NCBI GenBank assembly: GCA_003281255.1
Contig: QCCL01000001.1
Span: 204,964 to 268,963 of the forward strand
Direction: 5' to 3'
Source of the DNA: Prochlorococcus sp. AG-347-L02
GTDB lineage: Bacteria; Cyanobacteriota; Cyanobacteriia; PCC-6307; Cyanobiaceae
Length of the DNA: 64,000 nucleotides
The position numbers were made by a program, and so were the translations under genes. Positions within the stretch are counted from its first letter, which is position 1; every line of letters starts with the position of its first letter. This document shows, in pieces, positions 1 through 9,435 of this stretch. The notes beneath the pieces are model-generated. The model saw nothing but the letters and a program-made list of their open reading frames with translations. It had not been told where the DNA came from and did not search any database.

Positions 1-942
1 ACAGAGGGATGGGAATGGAGTGATTGCTTATGGATGGTTCTGATCACAATAACCACAATTGGTTTTGGAGAAGTTCAACCTTTAAGTCCTGAAGGCAGGA
101 TCGTAACTGTTTTAGTAATCGTTGGCGGATTGATCTTTATTCAATTTACCTTTCAAAAAGCTGTTAGATTATTCGAATCCGGCTATTTTCAAAGAGTAAA
201 CGAATTACGTTTCAAAAGACTTCTTAGAAAAATGGAAAATCATGTTATTTTGTGCGGATATGGAAGGGTAGGACAGGAAATATCTAATCAAATAAAAACA
301 CAAAATATTCCAATTATCGTTGTTGAGAGTGATGAAGATAGAAAAAAGATTGCTGAAGAAAATGGTTTAGAAGTACTTTGTGCTGACGCCACTCTTGATG
401 AGACGTTAAAACTTGCAGGATTAGAAAAATGTAAAAGTTTGGTTGTTACTTTGCCTAATGACGCTGCAAATTTATATGTAGTTTTAAGTGCTAAAGGGAT
501 AAGAAGCTCTATAAGAGTAATAGCAAGAGCTGGAACTGAAGAAGCTGCAAGCAAGTTGAGATTGGCTGGGGCAAGTATAGTTGTAAGTCCTTATATTGCA
601 GCAGGAAGAGCAATGGCATCAATGGCTCTAAGACCAATCGCCATTGACTTTCTTGATCTGCTCGCAGGAAGTGAATGTGAAATTGAAGAATTTGAATTAA
701 GTAATGATATTAGTCTTTTTGAAACTGCAGAGAAAAGATCACTTTCAGAACTTGGGATAGGCAAAAAGAGTGGTGCAAAAATATTAGCCATTAAAGAAAA
801 TGAAAAGTTGTTTACTAACCCTGGAGGGAATTTCATACTTCAACCAGGTCAGGTATTAATAGCTTTTGGTAGTAAAGAGCAGCTAAATATTTTGAACGGT
901 TTGTTGGGTAATCTTGTTGTGGCAGTAGAGCTATTAAAATAG
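1..942 (+). CDS. Potassium channel with TrkA-N (RCK) domain, 5' truncated by window edge
   Basis: Pore signature TITTIGFGE, then Rossmann CGYGRVGQEI. Frame is open from base 1, so the gene starts upstream. Confidence 0.85.
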   Translation, partial: TEGWEWSDCLWMVLITITTIGFGEVQPLSPEGRIVTVLVIVGGLIFIQFTFQKAVRLFESGYFQRVNELRFKRLLRKMENHVILCGYGRVGQEISNQIKTQNIPIIVVESDEDRKKIAEENGLEVLCADATLDETLKLAGLEKCKSLVVTLPNDAANLYVVLSAKGIRSSIRVIARAGTEEAASKLRLAGASIVVSPYIAAGRAMASMALRPIAIDFLDLLAGSECEIEEFELSNDISLFETAEKRSLSELGIGKKSGAKILAIKENEKLFTNPGGNFILQPGQVLIAFGSKEQLNILNGLLGNLVVAVELLK

Positions 943-996
943 ATAGATCGAGATTAAGAATTAATTGCTACATTGATTTTGGTTGTAATAAATCAA

Positions 997-1350
997 ATGA
1001 AAATATTTAAATTTCTATTCGCAATTCCTTTAATAAGTTTAATAATTATTTTTCAAACCTCTCTGCAAAATAGATATCTAATGGCTTCTGATATTAGAGA
1101 TGGAGAAACAATTTTTAGAAATGTTTGTGCAGGCTGCCATGTAAGAGGTGGATCAGTCGTTCTTAAAGGATCCAAATCTTTAAAACTTTCCGACCTTGAA
1201 AAAAGAGGAATAGCCGATGTAAATTCAATAACAAAAATTGCTAATGATGGAATTGGTTTTATGAAAGGTTATAAAAATAAATTGAGGGATGGAGAGGATA
1301 AGGTTCTTGCACAATGGATTATTCAAAATGCAGAAAAGGGTTGGGAATAA
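997..1350 (+). CDS. Cytochrome c6-like monohaem cytochrome c
   Basis: Signal peptide plus CAGCH haem motif. ATG at 997 is a better start than the TTG at 973. Confidence 0.75.
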   Translation: MKIFKFLFAIPLISLIIIFQTSLQNRYLMASDIRDGETIFRNVCAGCHVRGGSVVLKGSKSLKLSDLEKRGIADVNSITKIANDGIGFMKGYKNKLRDGEDKVLAQWIIQNAEKGWE

Positions 1351-1719
1351 ATGAAAAGCGTATTTCTTGCTTCGTTTTTATTTTTATTAGCTGAATTTTC
1401 TTTTGCTGAGGAATTAACTAATTACACAATTACATCTGATTCTCAAATAAATACTTTAGAAGGAGATTTAGAGGCTAAGGGAAATGTAGTCATTAAGAGT
1501 AACAGTGGTGATTTTGAGGCTTATTCGGACAAGCTTTCTTTTGACAAGAATGATAAATCTCTAAAACTTATTGGTAATGTATATGTTAAAAATTTAGAGT
1601 CTGAAGGAATTGCAATTGAAGAAACATCTGGAGATGAGTTGACCATATATACTGATTCAGGAATTTTTGAATTCAAATCTCAAAATAAAAAGAGAGTAAC
1701 AACAAAAATTAAATTCTGA
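1351..1719 (+). CDS. OstA/LptA-like periplasmic protein
   Basis: Signal peptide, then repetitive beta pattern LEGDLEAKGNVVIKSNSGDFEAYSDKLSFD typical of OstA-like proteins. Confidence 0.65.
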   Translation: MKSVFLASFLFLLAEFSFAEELTNYTITSDSQINTLEGDLEAKGNVVIKSNSGDFEAYSDKLSFDKNDKSLKLIGNVYVKNLESEGIAIEETSGDELTIYTDSGIFEFKSQNKKRVTTKIKF

Positions 1720-1778
1720 ATAAAGAGTCGATATTTAATTGAAATTTAAATTGCTAGCTGAGCTAATAAAACAGATAT

Positions 1779-1794
1779 ATCAAGAATTATTGAT
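1779..1794. promoter_or_regulatory. Operator-like palindrome ATCAA-N6-TTGAT, copy 1
   Basis: atcaagaattattgat. Confidence 0.5.
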
Positions 1795-1797
1795 TAT

Positions 1798-1813
1798 ATC
1801 AAAATATTTTGAT
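1798..1813. promoter_or_regulatory. Operator-like palindrome ATCAA-N6-TTGAT, copy 2
   Basis: atcaaaatattttgat, perfect 16-bp palindrome. Confidence 0.55.
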
Positions 1814-1820
1814 CTATTTC

Positions 1821-1895
1821 TTAATCTTTCCTTTGCCACAAGATTCTTAAAGCCAGCCTCCCAATTCGACCAAATCCGTTAATTCCAATTTTCAT
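1821..1895 (-). pseudogene. GAPDH N-terminal remnant (gap-like)
   Basis: Reverse strand reads MKIGINGFGRIGRLALRILWQRKD-stop, the GAPDH NAD-binding N-terminus cut off after 24 codons. Confidence 0.85.
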
Positions 1896-1923
1896 GAAAC
1901 ATCTTAAACCTGACTAATTATAT

Positions 1924-1939
1924 ATCAAAAATATTTGAT
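1924..1939. promoter_or_regulatory. Operator-like palindrome ATCAA-N6-TTGAT, copy 3
   Basis: atcaaaaatatttgat within larger inverted repeat atatatcaaa-aata-tttgatatat (1920-1943). Confidence 0.65.
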
Positions 1940-2010
1940 ATATTAATAACACTTGATATATGAAATTATATTTTTTAGGTTAATATTAAAAAATCAATTA
2001 TCTCTAGGCC

Positions 2011-2328
2011 TTGTTAGAGCAACTTAAAAAGATTAATAGTGCGCAGTTTGTTGGGATAATGGAATCTATTTCTGATCCAATTAGAATAAATATTCTTGAA
2101 TTAATGATGAATGGAGAGATATGTGTTTGCGACATAGTAAAATTTACTTGATTGTCCCAATCGAAAATTTCTTATCATATAAAAATTCTTAAAGATTCAG
2201 GCCTAATCAGTGACAGACAAGAAGGAAGGTGGGTCTACTACAAATTAGATTTAGAAGTATTATCAGATATTCAAGATTGGATGGGTAACTTAATTCAGTC
2301 ATCCAAGAATAAGAGGAATTGTAAATAA
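2011..2328 (+). pseudogene. arsR: ArsR/SmtB-family regulator interrupted by in-frame TGA
   Basis: LLEQLKKINSAQFVGIMESISDPIRINILELMMNGEICVCDIVKFT*LSQSKISYHIKILKDSGLISDRQEGRWVYYKLDLEVL... TGA at 2149-2151; no frameshift. Confidence 0.85.
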
Positions 2329-2334
2329 TCAAAT

Positions 2335-2350
2335 ATCAAAATTTTTTGAT
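2335..2350. promoter_or_regulatory. Operator-like palindrome ATCAA-N6-TTGAT, copy 4, upstream of pstC
   Basis: atcaaaattttttgat. Confidence 0.55.
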
Positions 2351-2408
2351 TTTTTTGAAAGTCTTTTTGCTCATTTAGTAGTAGATTTATAGAGATATTC
2401 TTTTTTTA

Positions 2409-3356
2409 ATGGAAGAGAAATTAACTCTTTTCAAGAATCGTAAAAGATTCGGTATCGAAAAAAATATAGATATTATTTTCAAGAATACTGCCCTAGTCTT
2501 GTCTAGTTTCGTAGCAATAATACTTTTAGGAATTATTTTAGTAGTCTTTTTCCAGTCATTTGAATCCTTTTCAAGGTATGGCTTGAAGTTTCTAGTAACC
2601 TCTGAATGGAATCCAGTAAAAGATGAATATGGAGCTTTTACTGCAATATATGGCACATTAGTAACCTCATTTCTTTCGCTATTAATAACTATCCCTCTAG
2701 GAGTTGGAACCGCAATATTTATTACCGAAGACTTTGTCCCGAAAGTTGTTAGAGAAATAATAGGGTCCTTTGTCGAATTATTAGCGGCTATACCCTCAGT
2801 TGTATTGGGACTTTGGGCAATATTTGTAATGGAACCTTTTTTCAGAGTTTTTTTTGTCTTTTTACATAATTTCTTTGGATGGATACCATTATTCAGTACA
2901 GAACCAACAGGTAGGAATTCTTTGTTAGCAATATTGATTTTAGTAGTAATGCTTTTGCCAATAGTGACCTCCATTGCAAGGGATTCACTTAATCAGGTTC
3001 CTAAAAAGCTAAGAAATGCAGCATATGGAATTGGAGCAAGTAGATGGAAAACAATATTTTCAGTAATCTTGCCAGCAGCGTTATCAGGAATTATGGCAGG
3101 AGTTCTATTGGCTTTAGGCAGGGCAATGGGTGAAACAATGGCTGTCACGATGATTATTGGTAATTCAAATGCATTTAGTTGGTCTCTATTATCTCCTGGA
3201 TATACCATTTCATCTATGCTTGCAAACCAGTTTGGTGAAGCTGATGGAAATCAGGTTTCATCACTTTTTTATGCGGCGTTTGTATTGATGATCCTATCTT
3301 TAATAGTCAATATCTTTGCTCAATGGCTAGTTAAGAAATTTAGTCTCAAATATTAG
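2409..3356 (+). CDS. pstC: Phosphate ABC transporter permease PstC
   Basis: PstC-type permease sequence, EAA-like loop, followed by pstA and pstB. Confidence 0.93.
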   Translation: MEEKLTLFKNRKRFGIEKNIDIIFKNTALVLSSFVAIILLGIILVVFFQSFESFSRYGLKFLVTSEWNPVKDEYGAFTAIYGTLVTSFLSLLITIPLGVGTAIFITEDFVPKVVREIIGSFVELLAAIPSVVLGLWAIFVMEPFFRVFFVFLHNFFGWIPLFSTEPTGRNSLLAILILVVMLLPIVTSIARDSLNQVPKKLRNAAYGIGASRWKTIFSVILPAALSGIMAGVLLALGRAMGETMAVTMIIGNSNAFSWSLLSPGYTISSMLANQFGEADGNQVSSLFYAAFVLMILSLIVNIFAQWLVKKFSLKY

Positions 3357-3362
3357 ATAATT

Positions 3363-4256
3363 ATGAATTCACTCTATTACCAGAAAAGATTATCAAGAAA
3401 TATAGGAGATAAATTCTTTACTTCTTTATCCGTAATTTGTGCACTGATAGCAATACTTCCTTTGATTTTTCTTGTGACTTATATCCTTTACAAAGGTGGA
3501 TCTCAAATCACACCAGAATTATTTACTTTGGAACCAAATCCTCCAGGAGATGATTTAGATGCAGGAGGTATTAATCCTGCATTGATAGGCACATTAATAA
3601 TTACTACCATTGCTTCGATTATTGCCATACCAGTAGGGGTAGGAGGAGGAATATATCTAGCTGAATACTCTAAAGGCGGTGCTTTTTCAAGGTTTATTAG
3701 ATTCGGGGTAAATGTTCTAGCAGGCGTCCCATCAATTATTGCCGGTGTATTTATTTATGCCTTAATCGTTTCAACAAAGATCTTATTTGGAAGTATGTAT
3801 AGTGGTTTGGCAGGAGGTATGGCGCTTTCAATTTTGATGTTGCCTACTGTGATTAAGACCACTGATGAAGGTTTAAAACTTGTGCCAAATGAATTGAGAT
3901 ATGCCTCTCTTGGTGTTGGCGCAAGTATGTATACAACAATATTGAAAGTTACTTTGCCCTCTGCTTTTAGGTCTATTGCTACTGGCGTTGTACTTGGAAT
4001 CGCAAGAGCTGCTGGGGAAACAGCACCTTTGATATTTACGGCTTTATTCTCTTATTACTACATAACAGGCTTTGGAGACTTATTTTACGAGATGGGTTCT
4101 TTGGCTGTATTGATATACAACTTTGCTCTAGAACCATACGATGCACAAAATAAATTAGCCTGGGCAGCTTCCTTTATTCTTGTTTTATCGATTCTATCAG
4201 TAAATATATTTTCAAGGATATTGGCCGCTTTTACTGAGAAAACCAAGAGAGTATAA
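3363..4256 (+). CDS. pstA: Phosphate ABC transporter permease PstA
   Basis: GVPSIIAGVFIYALIV and operon context. Confidence 0.93.
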   Translation: MNSLYYQKRLSRNIGDKFFTSLSVICALIAILPLIFLVTYILYKGGSQITPELFTLEPNPPGDDLDAGGINPALIGTLIITTIASIIAIPVGVGGGIYLAEYSKGGAFSRFIRFGVNVLAGVPSIIAGVFIYALIVSTKILFGSMYSGLAGGMALSILMLPTVIKTTDEGLKLVPNELRYASLGVGASMYTTILKVTLPSAFRSIATGVVLGIARAAGETAPLIFTALFSYYYITGFGDLFYEMGSLAVLIYNFALEPYDAQNKLAWAASFILVLSILSVNIFSRILAAFTEKTKRV

Positions 4257-5066
4257 ATGATTAAAACAAATAAAAAAATACCAAAGAATATCATTTTATC
4301 TCTAGAGAATGTCTCTATTAGCTATGGAACTTTTGAAGCTGTAAGAAATGTTTTTTGTAACTTTAAAAAAGGCAATATAACATCTCTTATTGGTCCTTCT
4401 GGTTGTGGTAAATCAACAGTTCTTAGATCATTAAATAGGATGAACGATTTGATTCATAATTGTTCGTTAAAAGGAACTGTCCTTTTTGATGGAACTAATA
4501 TTTACGATAAAAGAGTAGATCCAGTTGAAGTAAGAAGAAGAATTGGAATGGTTTTTCAACAACCCAATCCTTTTCCAAAATCCATCTACGAAAATATTGC
4601 ATTTGGGGCAAGAATTAATGGCTTTTCTGGAGATATGGATGAATTAGTCGAAAGTTCACTAAGAAAGGCTGCTTTATGGGATGAATGTAAGGATAAATTA
4701 AATGATAGTGGTTACTCTTTATCTGGTGGACAACAACAGAGATTATGTATTGCTCGAACCATCGCAATTGAGCCTGAAATAATTCTCATGGATGAGCCAT
4801 GCTCAGCTTTAGATCCAATCTCTACTTTGAAAATAGAAGAGACGATGCACGAACTTAAGAAGAATTACACAATAATAATCGTTACCCATAATATGCAGCA
4901 GGCATTAAGAGTTAGTGATATGACTGCTTTCTTTAATGCAGTTGAATACGAAGATGGTGATGGAGGGAAAGTCGGCTATCTCGCCGAATTTGATTCTACT
5001 AAGAAAATTTTTAATTCTCCAAAAGAAAAAACTACTCAGGAATATATATCAGGTAAATTTGGTTAA
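4257..5066 (+). CDS. pstB: Phosphate ABC transporter ATP-binding protein PstB
   Basis: Walker [41 protein letters not shown]. Confidence 0.96.
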   Translation: MIKTNKKIPKNIILSLENVSISYGTFEAVRNVFCNFKKGNITSLIGPSGCGKSTVLRSLNRMNDLIHNCSLKGTVLFDGTNIYDKRVDPVEVRRRIGMVFQQPNPFPKSIYENIAFGARINGFSGDMDELVESSLRKAALWDECKDKLNDSGYSLSGGQQQRLCIARTIAIEPEIILMDEPCSALDPISTLKIEETMHELKKNYTIIIVTHNMQQALRVSDMTAFFNAVEYEDGDGGKVGYLAEFDSTKKIFNSPKEKTTQEYISGKFG

Positions 5067-5174
5067 TTTAAAATTTTTACCTTTAAAAGAATAATTTTTA
5101 CTTTTTAAGAAAGCTTAGGGGTAGACAAATAGTATAAATACCTATATAGTAATTTCGAATTAGTAAGTTTATCT

Positions 5175-5264
5175 TTGAAAAACTATCCTTTTCTACCTTT
5201 CTTGATTTTTGCAGGGGCTCTCATAACAACTGCAACAATAGGATTGCCCGTATTTACTTCATAA
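5175..5264 (+). CDS. Micro-ORF, one-TM peptide MKNYPFLPFLIFAGALITTATIGLPVFTS (TTG start)
   Basis: Uninterrupted hydrophobic ORF of 29 codons; not in ORF track. Confidence 0.3.
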   Translation: MKNYPFLPFLIFAGALITTATIGLPVFTS

Positions 5265-5294
5265 TTTAAGAGTATTTCTATTTCAGGTAATCTT

Positions 5295-5450
5295 ATGGTT
5301 TCAATAATAAATAAAGAATTAATTGGAAGTCCTCATAAAACCTTAATTAAGGGAAAATTATTTGACTTTATAAAAAAAAGAGAGAATATGAATCTGTGTG
5401 GGAGTGAAAAATCTGTATTAAAACCATTTTTAAAATTGGTTAATTTCTAA
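5295..5450 (+). CDS. Small hypothetical ORF (51 aa)
   Basis: MVSIINKELIGSPHKTLIKGKLFDFIKKRENMNLCGSEKSVLKPFLKLVNF. Confidence 0.35.
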   Translation: MVSIINKELIGSPHKTLIKGKLFDFIKKRENMNLCGSEKSVLKPFLKLVNF

Positions 5451-5460
5451 TTTATTTATC

Positions 5461-5607
5461 ATGGATAAAACTAAAGAACAGTTAGAAAAATTAAGAGAAG
5501 TAGCAGAGGCATCTCTTACAAAAACGGATGAACTTCAAAAAGTTCTTGCTCAAATTGAGGCTTTAATGTCTAGAGAAGAATCACAAACATTATCAAAGAA
5601 GAAATAA
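5461..5607 (+). CDS. Small hypothetical coiled-coil protein (48 aa)
   Basis: MDKTKEQLEKLREVAEASLTKTDELQKVLAQIEALMSREESQTLSKKK. Confidence 0.5.
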   Translation: MDKTKEQLEKLREVAEASLTKTDELQKVLAQIEALMSREESQTLSKKK

Positions 5608-5789
5608 TAATTTAAAAAATAATTTTAGGTTTTGTACTTTTAATTACACCTCTACAATTCCATTGTAGTTATTAATTGGTTATGCAGAACCCGTTCCAAA
5701 GTTTTCTGTTAGGTCTCTAGGTCTTACCTTCTTTAAGTAAAAGACCTCTTTAATTTGTTTGTTTTTATTATATTTTTTAACCTGCTTAT

Positions 5790-6092
5790 TTAGTTGATTA
5801 CTTTATAGATTTCTTTTAAGCAGACATTTACATCGAAAGATTCAGTATTTACAACCTCTAACCCTGTTTTTTCTGTAACTTCAACAGTTGCATTACATTC
5901 GTCTTGTTTAAGAGCCATGTAACTTGGCTTTTTGTCTTCAATATCTAATTCAACACTTGATTCAGTATCTTCTTTATATTGTTCCATTACTAGTGTAAGT
6001 GCCTCTATTTCAACGGAAAAATTATCATTTGCTTTTGCCGCAAATGGAATTACAAGAAATGGAAATAAAATCAAGGTTATTAATTTTTTCAT
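5790..6092 (-). CDS. Hypothetical exported protein
   Basis: Signal peptide MKKLITLILFPFLVIPFAAKA. Confidence 0.6.
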   Translation of the reverse strand: MKKLITLILFPFLVIPFAAKANDNFSVEIEALTLVMEQYKEDTESSVELDIEDKKPSYMALKQDECNATVEVTEKTGLEVVNTESFDVNVCLKEIYKVIN

Positions 6093-6297
6093 TTCTATAA
6101 AATGTGTTTATTTTTTTTATAACGTGTATTTTCCGCTAAGGAAAGGGTCATTAGTTGTATAAAATTTTTTTATTACCTATTTTTCTCGCAGATAGATTAA
6201 TAAATATAAATTAATTAATGAAAAAACTAAACGAGACTTTTAAGTATAAATTGGCATATCTAAATGGAAAATTTAAGTCACCCTACTAGGATTTTTC

Positions 6298-6948
6298 TCA
6301 GGATTTAATTTCGATAATTTCTTCTTCAGAAACAATTGCCCATTTTTTAAATGACTTTTTGCAGGGATATCCGCCTGTTAAGTCTCCAAATGCAGGAAGA
6401 TATAAAATATTTCTATGCATATCCATTGCAAAGCACCTGAAAGATAATTTATCTCCTTTGTTTTTTAAATAGATTTTTGGATGATAATGTCCACAAATAT
6501 TCAAAGTTTTATTTTCCCTTGAATTAACTGGTTCATGGCTAAAAGTAATATTTTTAGTTTTTCTAATATTAAAAATTTTTATGTTTTTAATATCACAACC
6601 TACATCGTGATTACCGAGGACCAGTTCAACATTAGTTTTTATTAGTTCAGGAAGATCTTCAACTTTTTTTTGAAGAGTTTTATCTATTGAATATTTGCTG
6701 TGGAATAAATCTCCCAATATTATTAACTTTCTAGGACTATATTTTTTTACTAATGTTTTTATTCTTGCGAAATTGTTTTTATCTGAATTATTAGTAAGAG
6801 GTATACCATTTTGCTGAAAATACTCCGCTTTCCCAAGATGAATATCACATATTAACAATTCACTTGTTTCTGGTAGAAATAACGCCCTTGTAGGAAGCAT
6901 TTCTAATAATGTATCTTCCCAACTAAATATAAAAGAACTTTTTTTCAT
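6298..6948 (-). CDS. DNA-ligase-associated metallophosphoesterase (PdeM-like)
   Basis: CDIHLGKAEYFQQNGIP, LGDLFHSK, LGNHD; abuts ligase-associated helicase. Confidence 0.88.
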   Translation of the reverse strand: MKKSSFIFSWEDTLLEMLPTRALFLPETSELLICDIHLGKAEYFQQNGIPLTNNSDKNNFARIKTLVKKYSPRKLIILGDLFHSKYSIDKTLQKKVEDLPELIKTNVELVLGNHDVGCDIKNIKIFNIRKTKNITFSHEPVNSRENKTLNICGHYHPKIYLKNKGDKLSFRCFAMDMHRNILYLPAFGDLTGGYPCKKSFKKWAIVSEEEIIEIKS

Positions 6949-9435
6949 TTAATAACTATATTTTTTTATAAGTTTTTCTACTCTTTTTTCTAATGGTTCA
7001 TTGCTTAAAGTATTTTTAAGTCTTTCAACTAATAAAGGGAAAGCAAAAGGAGTTGGAGATTTTATCTCGTTTAGTAGCATTTTTAAATTTTTTAATCTTT
7101 CTAATGATCTAGATATTCTTTTATTTTCTAATTGATATTCTTTAACTTCATGATGAGATTGTTTTATCAAAAGATGGCCTTCTTCATATTTAGTAAATAC
7201 ATCGTAGAAAAGACTTGAACTTATTTGAAGTTGAGAGGAAGTTTTTGTTTTGGTTGGATTATTTTGATTTACAAGTCCACTTATTTGGGCAATATTTTTA
7301 AATCTACGTTTTGTTAATTCTGAAAAATTAATTGCATTTTCTAAATCTTCTTCTAATTTTTTGTTATCCAAAAAATAATCAACTTCTTTTTTTATTATGG
7401 AAAAATCATAATCCTCAGAGGTGGTTAAGCTGAATCCAAAATCATTGGCAGTAATACTAAATGTAGATTGTTTTAATTTTGCCAATCTTAAAGCCCATAA
7501 AAATGCAATTCCTTCATTTACAAATTTGCCATCAAGTGTAAAAACAAAAAGATTTGATAAATCCTTGGTTTTATATATTTCTATAAGGAATTCATCTTTC
7601 TTTGGAATATTTGAAAGGGCTTTTTGTTTCTTCAATATTGGGCGTAATGAATTAAGTTCAGGATTTAAGTAGTCATAATTTTCTAGTTCGTTGCATATAT
7701 CTATTTCTTTTCTCAAACTTTCACAAAGTAGATCAGAAATTGCCATTTGACCTCCAACCCATGCAGGAATTAGAGAACTTTTTTTGTTTGATTTTTTAAC
7801 GTACAAAATCATATCTCTTATTCTTACAAATTGAAGCATTTTGCCTGCAAAGTAAAATGTATCTCCGGGATTTAATTTTGAAGCAAAATTCTCCTCTAAA
7901 TTACCTAAGGATTTACCTCTCATATATTTAACATTCACATATTTGTCACTTGTAATTGTCCCAATATTGAACTTATGCATTCTTATTAAAGATTTGTCTT
8001 TTACAAAATATTTAAAGTTTTCATTATTATTCTTTGATTCTTCTTTAACTATTTTTTTATATTTTGGGTATGCTTTAAGACATTTTCCTCCATATTCCAA
8101 AAAGTCAAGACACCAATTCCAATCTTGATCTTTTAAGTTTCTATAACTCCAACAATTTATAATTCTTTCTTTCTCAATTTTCGGATTAAAGCCATTTCCG
8201 CATGCCAGGCTTATTAGATGTTGTAGAAGCACATCATAAGATAATTCAGGGAGTCTAATTTCTTCAGATATACCACTTTTTATTATTCTTCTCATCGCAC
8301 TAATCTCCAATAACTCCAAAGAATTTGTAGGCATAAAAATTATTTTTGATTTTCCGCCTGGTCTATGAGCACTTCTTCCCGCTCTTTGGATAAGTCTAGC
8401 TAAATTCTTTGCACTACCAATTTGAACGATTTGATCTACAGGTTGAAAGTCAACGCCCAAATCTAATGAGCTGGTGCAGACGACCCATTTTATTAGTCCA
8501 TCTTTAACACCTTCTTCAACTCTTTTTCTATCTTCTTTATCAAGGGAGCCGTGATGAAGTGCAATTTTGTCTTCCATCTCTGGGAGGAAAAATTTAAGAC
8601 ATTGATACCATCTTTCAGATTGATTTCTTGTGTTGGTGAATAATAATGTGCTTTTATTTTTATCTAGGGTTTTTAAAAGTGAAGAATGACTTCTGATTCC
8701 GAGATGACCACTCCATGGAAAGGTAGTTTCCTCCTTTGGCAAAACACTTATAATTTCGATCTCTTTTTGAATATTTGTACTTATAATTTTGGGTTTAATA
8801 GCGTTCATACCCACTATTGCTCTTGCTGCTTCTTCAATATTTCCTATAGTTGCAGACATTGCCCAAATTTGTAAATTTTTTATATTACCTCTTAGCCAAC
8901 TTAAAGATAACTCGCACTGGTTACCTCTTTTACTACCCATCAATTCATGCCATTCGTCAATAATTATTGATGACAACTCCTTGAACAGATTATTAGATTC
9001 TTTATTAGAAAGTAAAAGAGATAGAGACTCTGGAGTGGTAATAAGAATATTAGGTGGTTTAGCTAATTGTTTTTTCTTTTCATATGGGGTTGTGTCCCCA
9101 TTCCTTATTTCAACAGTGATTCCTTTATTAAAATGTAAAGCTGCTAATTGTATGGAATTTTTTAGATCTCTACTTAGTGCTTTTAAAGGTGTTATTAATA
9201 ATATATTTACACTTTTATTATTTTTGGGATCTTCTATCTGTGATAAAGGTCCCATTAATGCAGCATAAGTTTTGCCACATCCAGTAGGAACTTGTATTAT
9301 TCCACTTTTTCCATTTAAAAATGCTTCCCAAGATTCGATCTGGTAGGGTAATGGCTCCCATCCGTTTGTGAAGAAAAACTGTTTAATTTGAGAAATTAAA
9401 TTATTTTGCTTACTATTTTGCGTAATATTCTTCAT
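6949..9435 (-). CDS. DNA-ligase-associated DEXH-box (Lhr-like) helicase
   Basis: PTGCGKTYAAL, DEWHE, SATIGN, QRAGRSAHRPGG. Confidence 0.92.
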   Translation of the reverse strand: MKNITQNSKQNNLISQIKQFFFTNGWEPLPYQIESWEAFLNGKSGIIQVPTGCGKTYAALMGPLSQIEDPKNNKSVNILLITPLKALSRDLKNSIQLAALHFNKGITVEIRNGDTTPYEKKKQLAKPPNILITTPESLSLLLSNKESNNLFKELSSIIIDEWHELMGSKRGNQCELSLSWLRGNIKNLQIWAMSATIGNIEEAARAIVGMNAIKPKIISTNIQKEIEIISVLPKEETTFPWSGHLGIRSHSSLLKTLDKNKSTLLFTNTRNQSERWYQCLKFFLPEMEDKIALHHGSLDKEDRKRVEEGVKDGLIKWVVCTSSLDLGVDFQPVDQIVQIGSAKNLARLIQRAGRSAHRPGGKSKIIFMPTNSLELLEISAMRRIIKSGISEEIRLPELSYDVLLQHLISLACGNGFNPKIEKERIINCWSYRNLKDQDWNWCLDFLEYGGKCLKAYPKYKKIVKEESKNNNENFKYFVKDKSLIRMHKFNIGTITSDKYVNVKYMRGKSLGNLEENFASKLNPGDTFYFAGKMLQFVRIRDMILYVKKSNKKSSLIPAWVGGQMAISDLLCESLRKEIDICNELENYDYLNPELNSLRPILKKQKALSNIPKKDEFLIEIYKTKDLSNLFVFTLDGKFVNEGIAFLWALRLAKLKQSTFSITANDFGFSLTTSEDYDFSIIKKEVDYFLDNKKLEEDLENAINFSELTKRRFKNIAQISGLVNQNNPTKTKTSSQLQISSSLFYDVFTKYEEGHLLIKQSHHEVKEYQLENKRISRSLERLKNLKMLLNEIKSPTPFAFPLLVERLKNTLSNEPLEKRVEKLIKKYSY

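Noticed and set aside
2149-2151. TGA in arsR as a selenocysteine codon
   Set aside because: No catalytic role for Cys/Sec at this position in ArsR proteins and no SECIS-like hairpin noticed; mutation or error is simpler.
2387-2974. 195-aa minus ORF antisense to pstC
   Set aside because: Mirror of a clear coding gene; no family signature.
8789-9268. 159-aa plus ORF antisense to the helicase
   Set aside because: Shadow ORF; helicase motifs on the minus strand explain the region.
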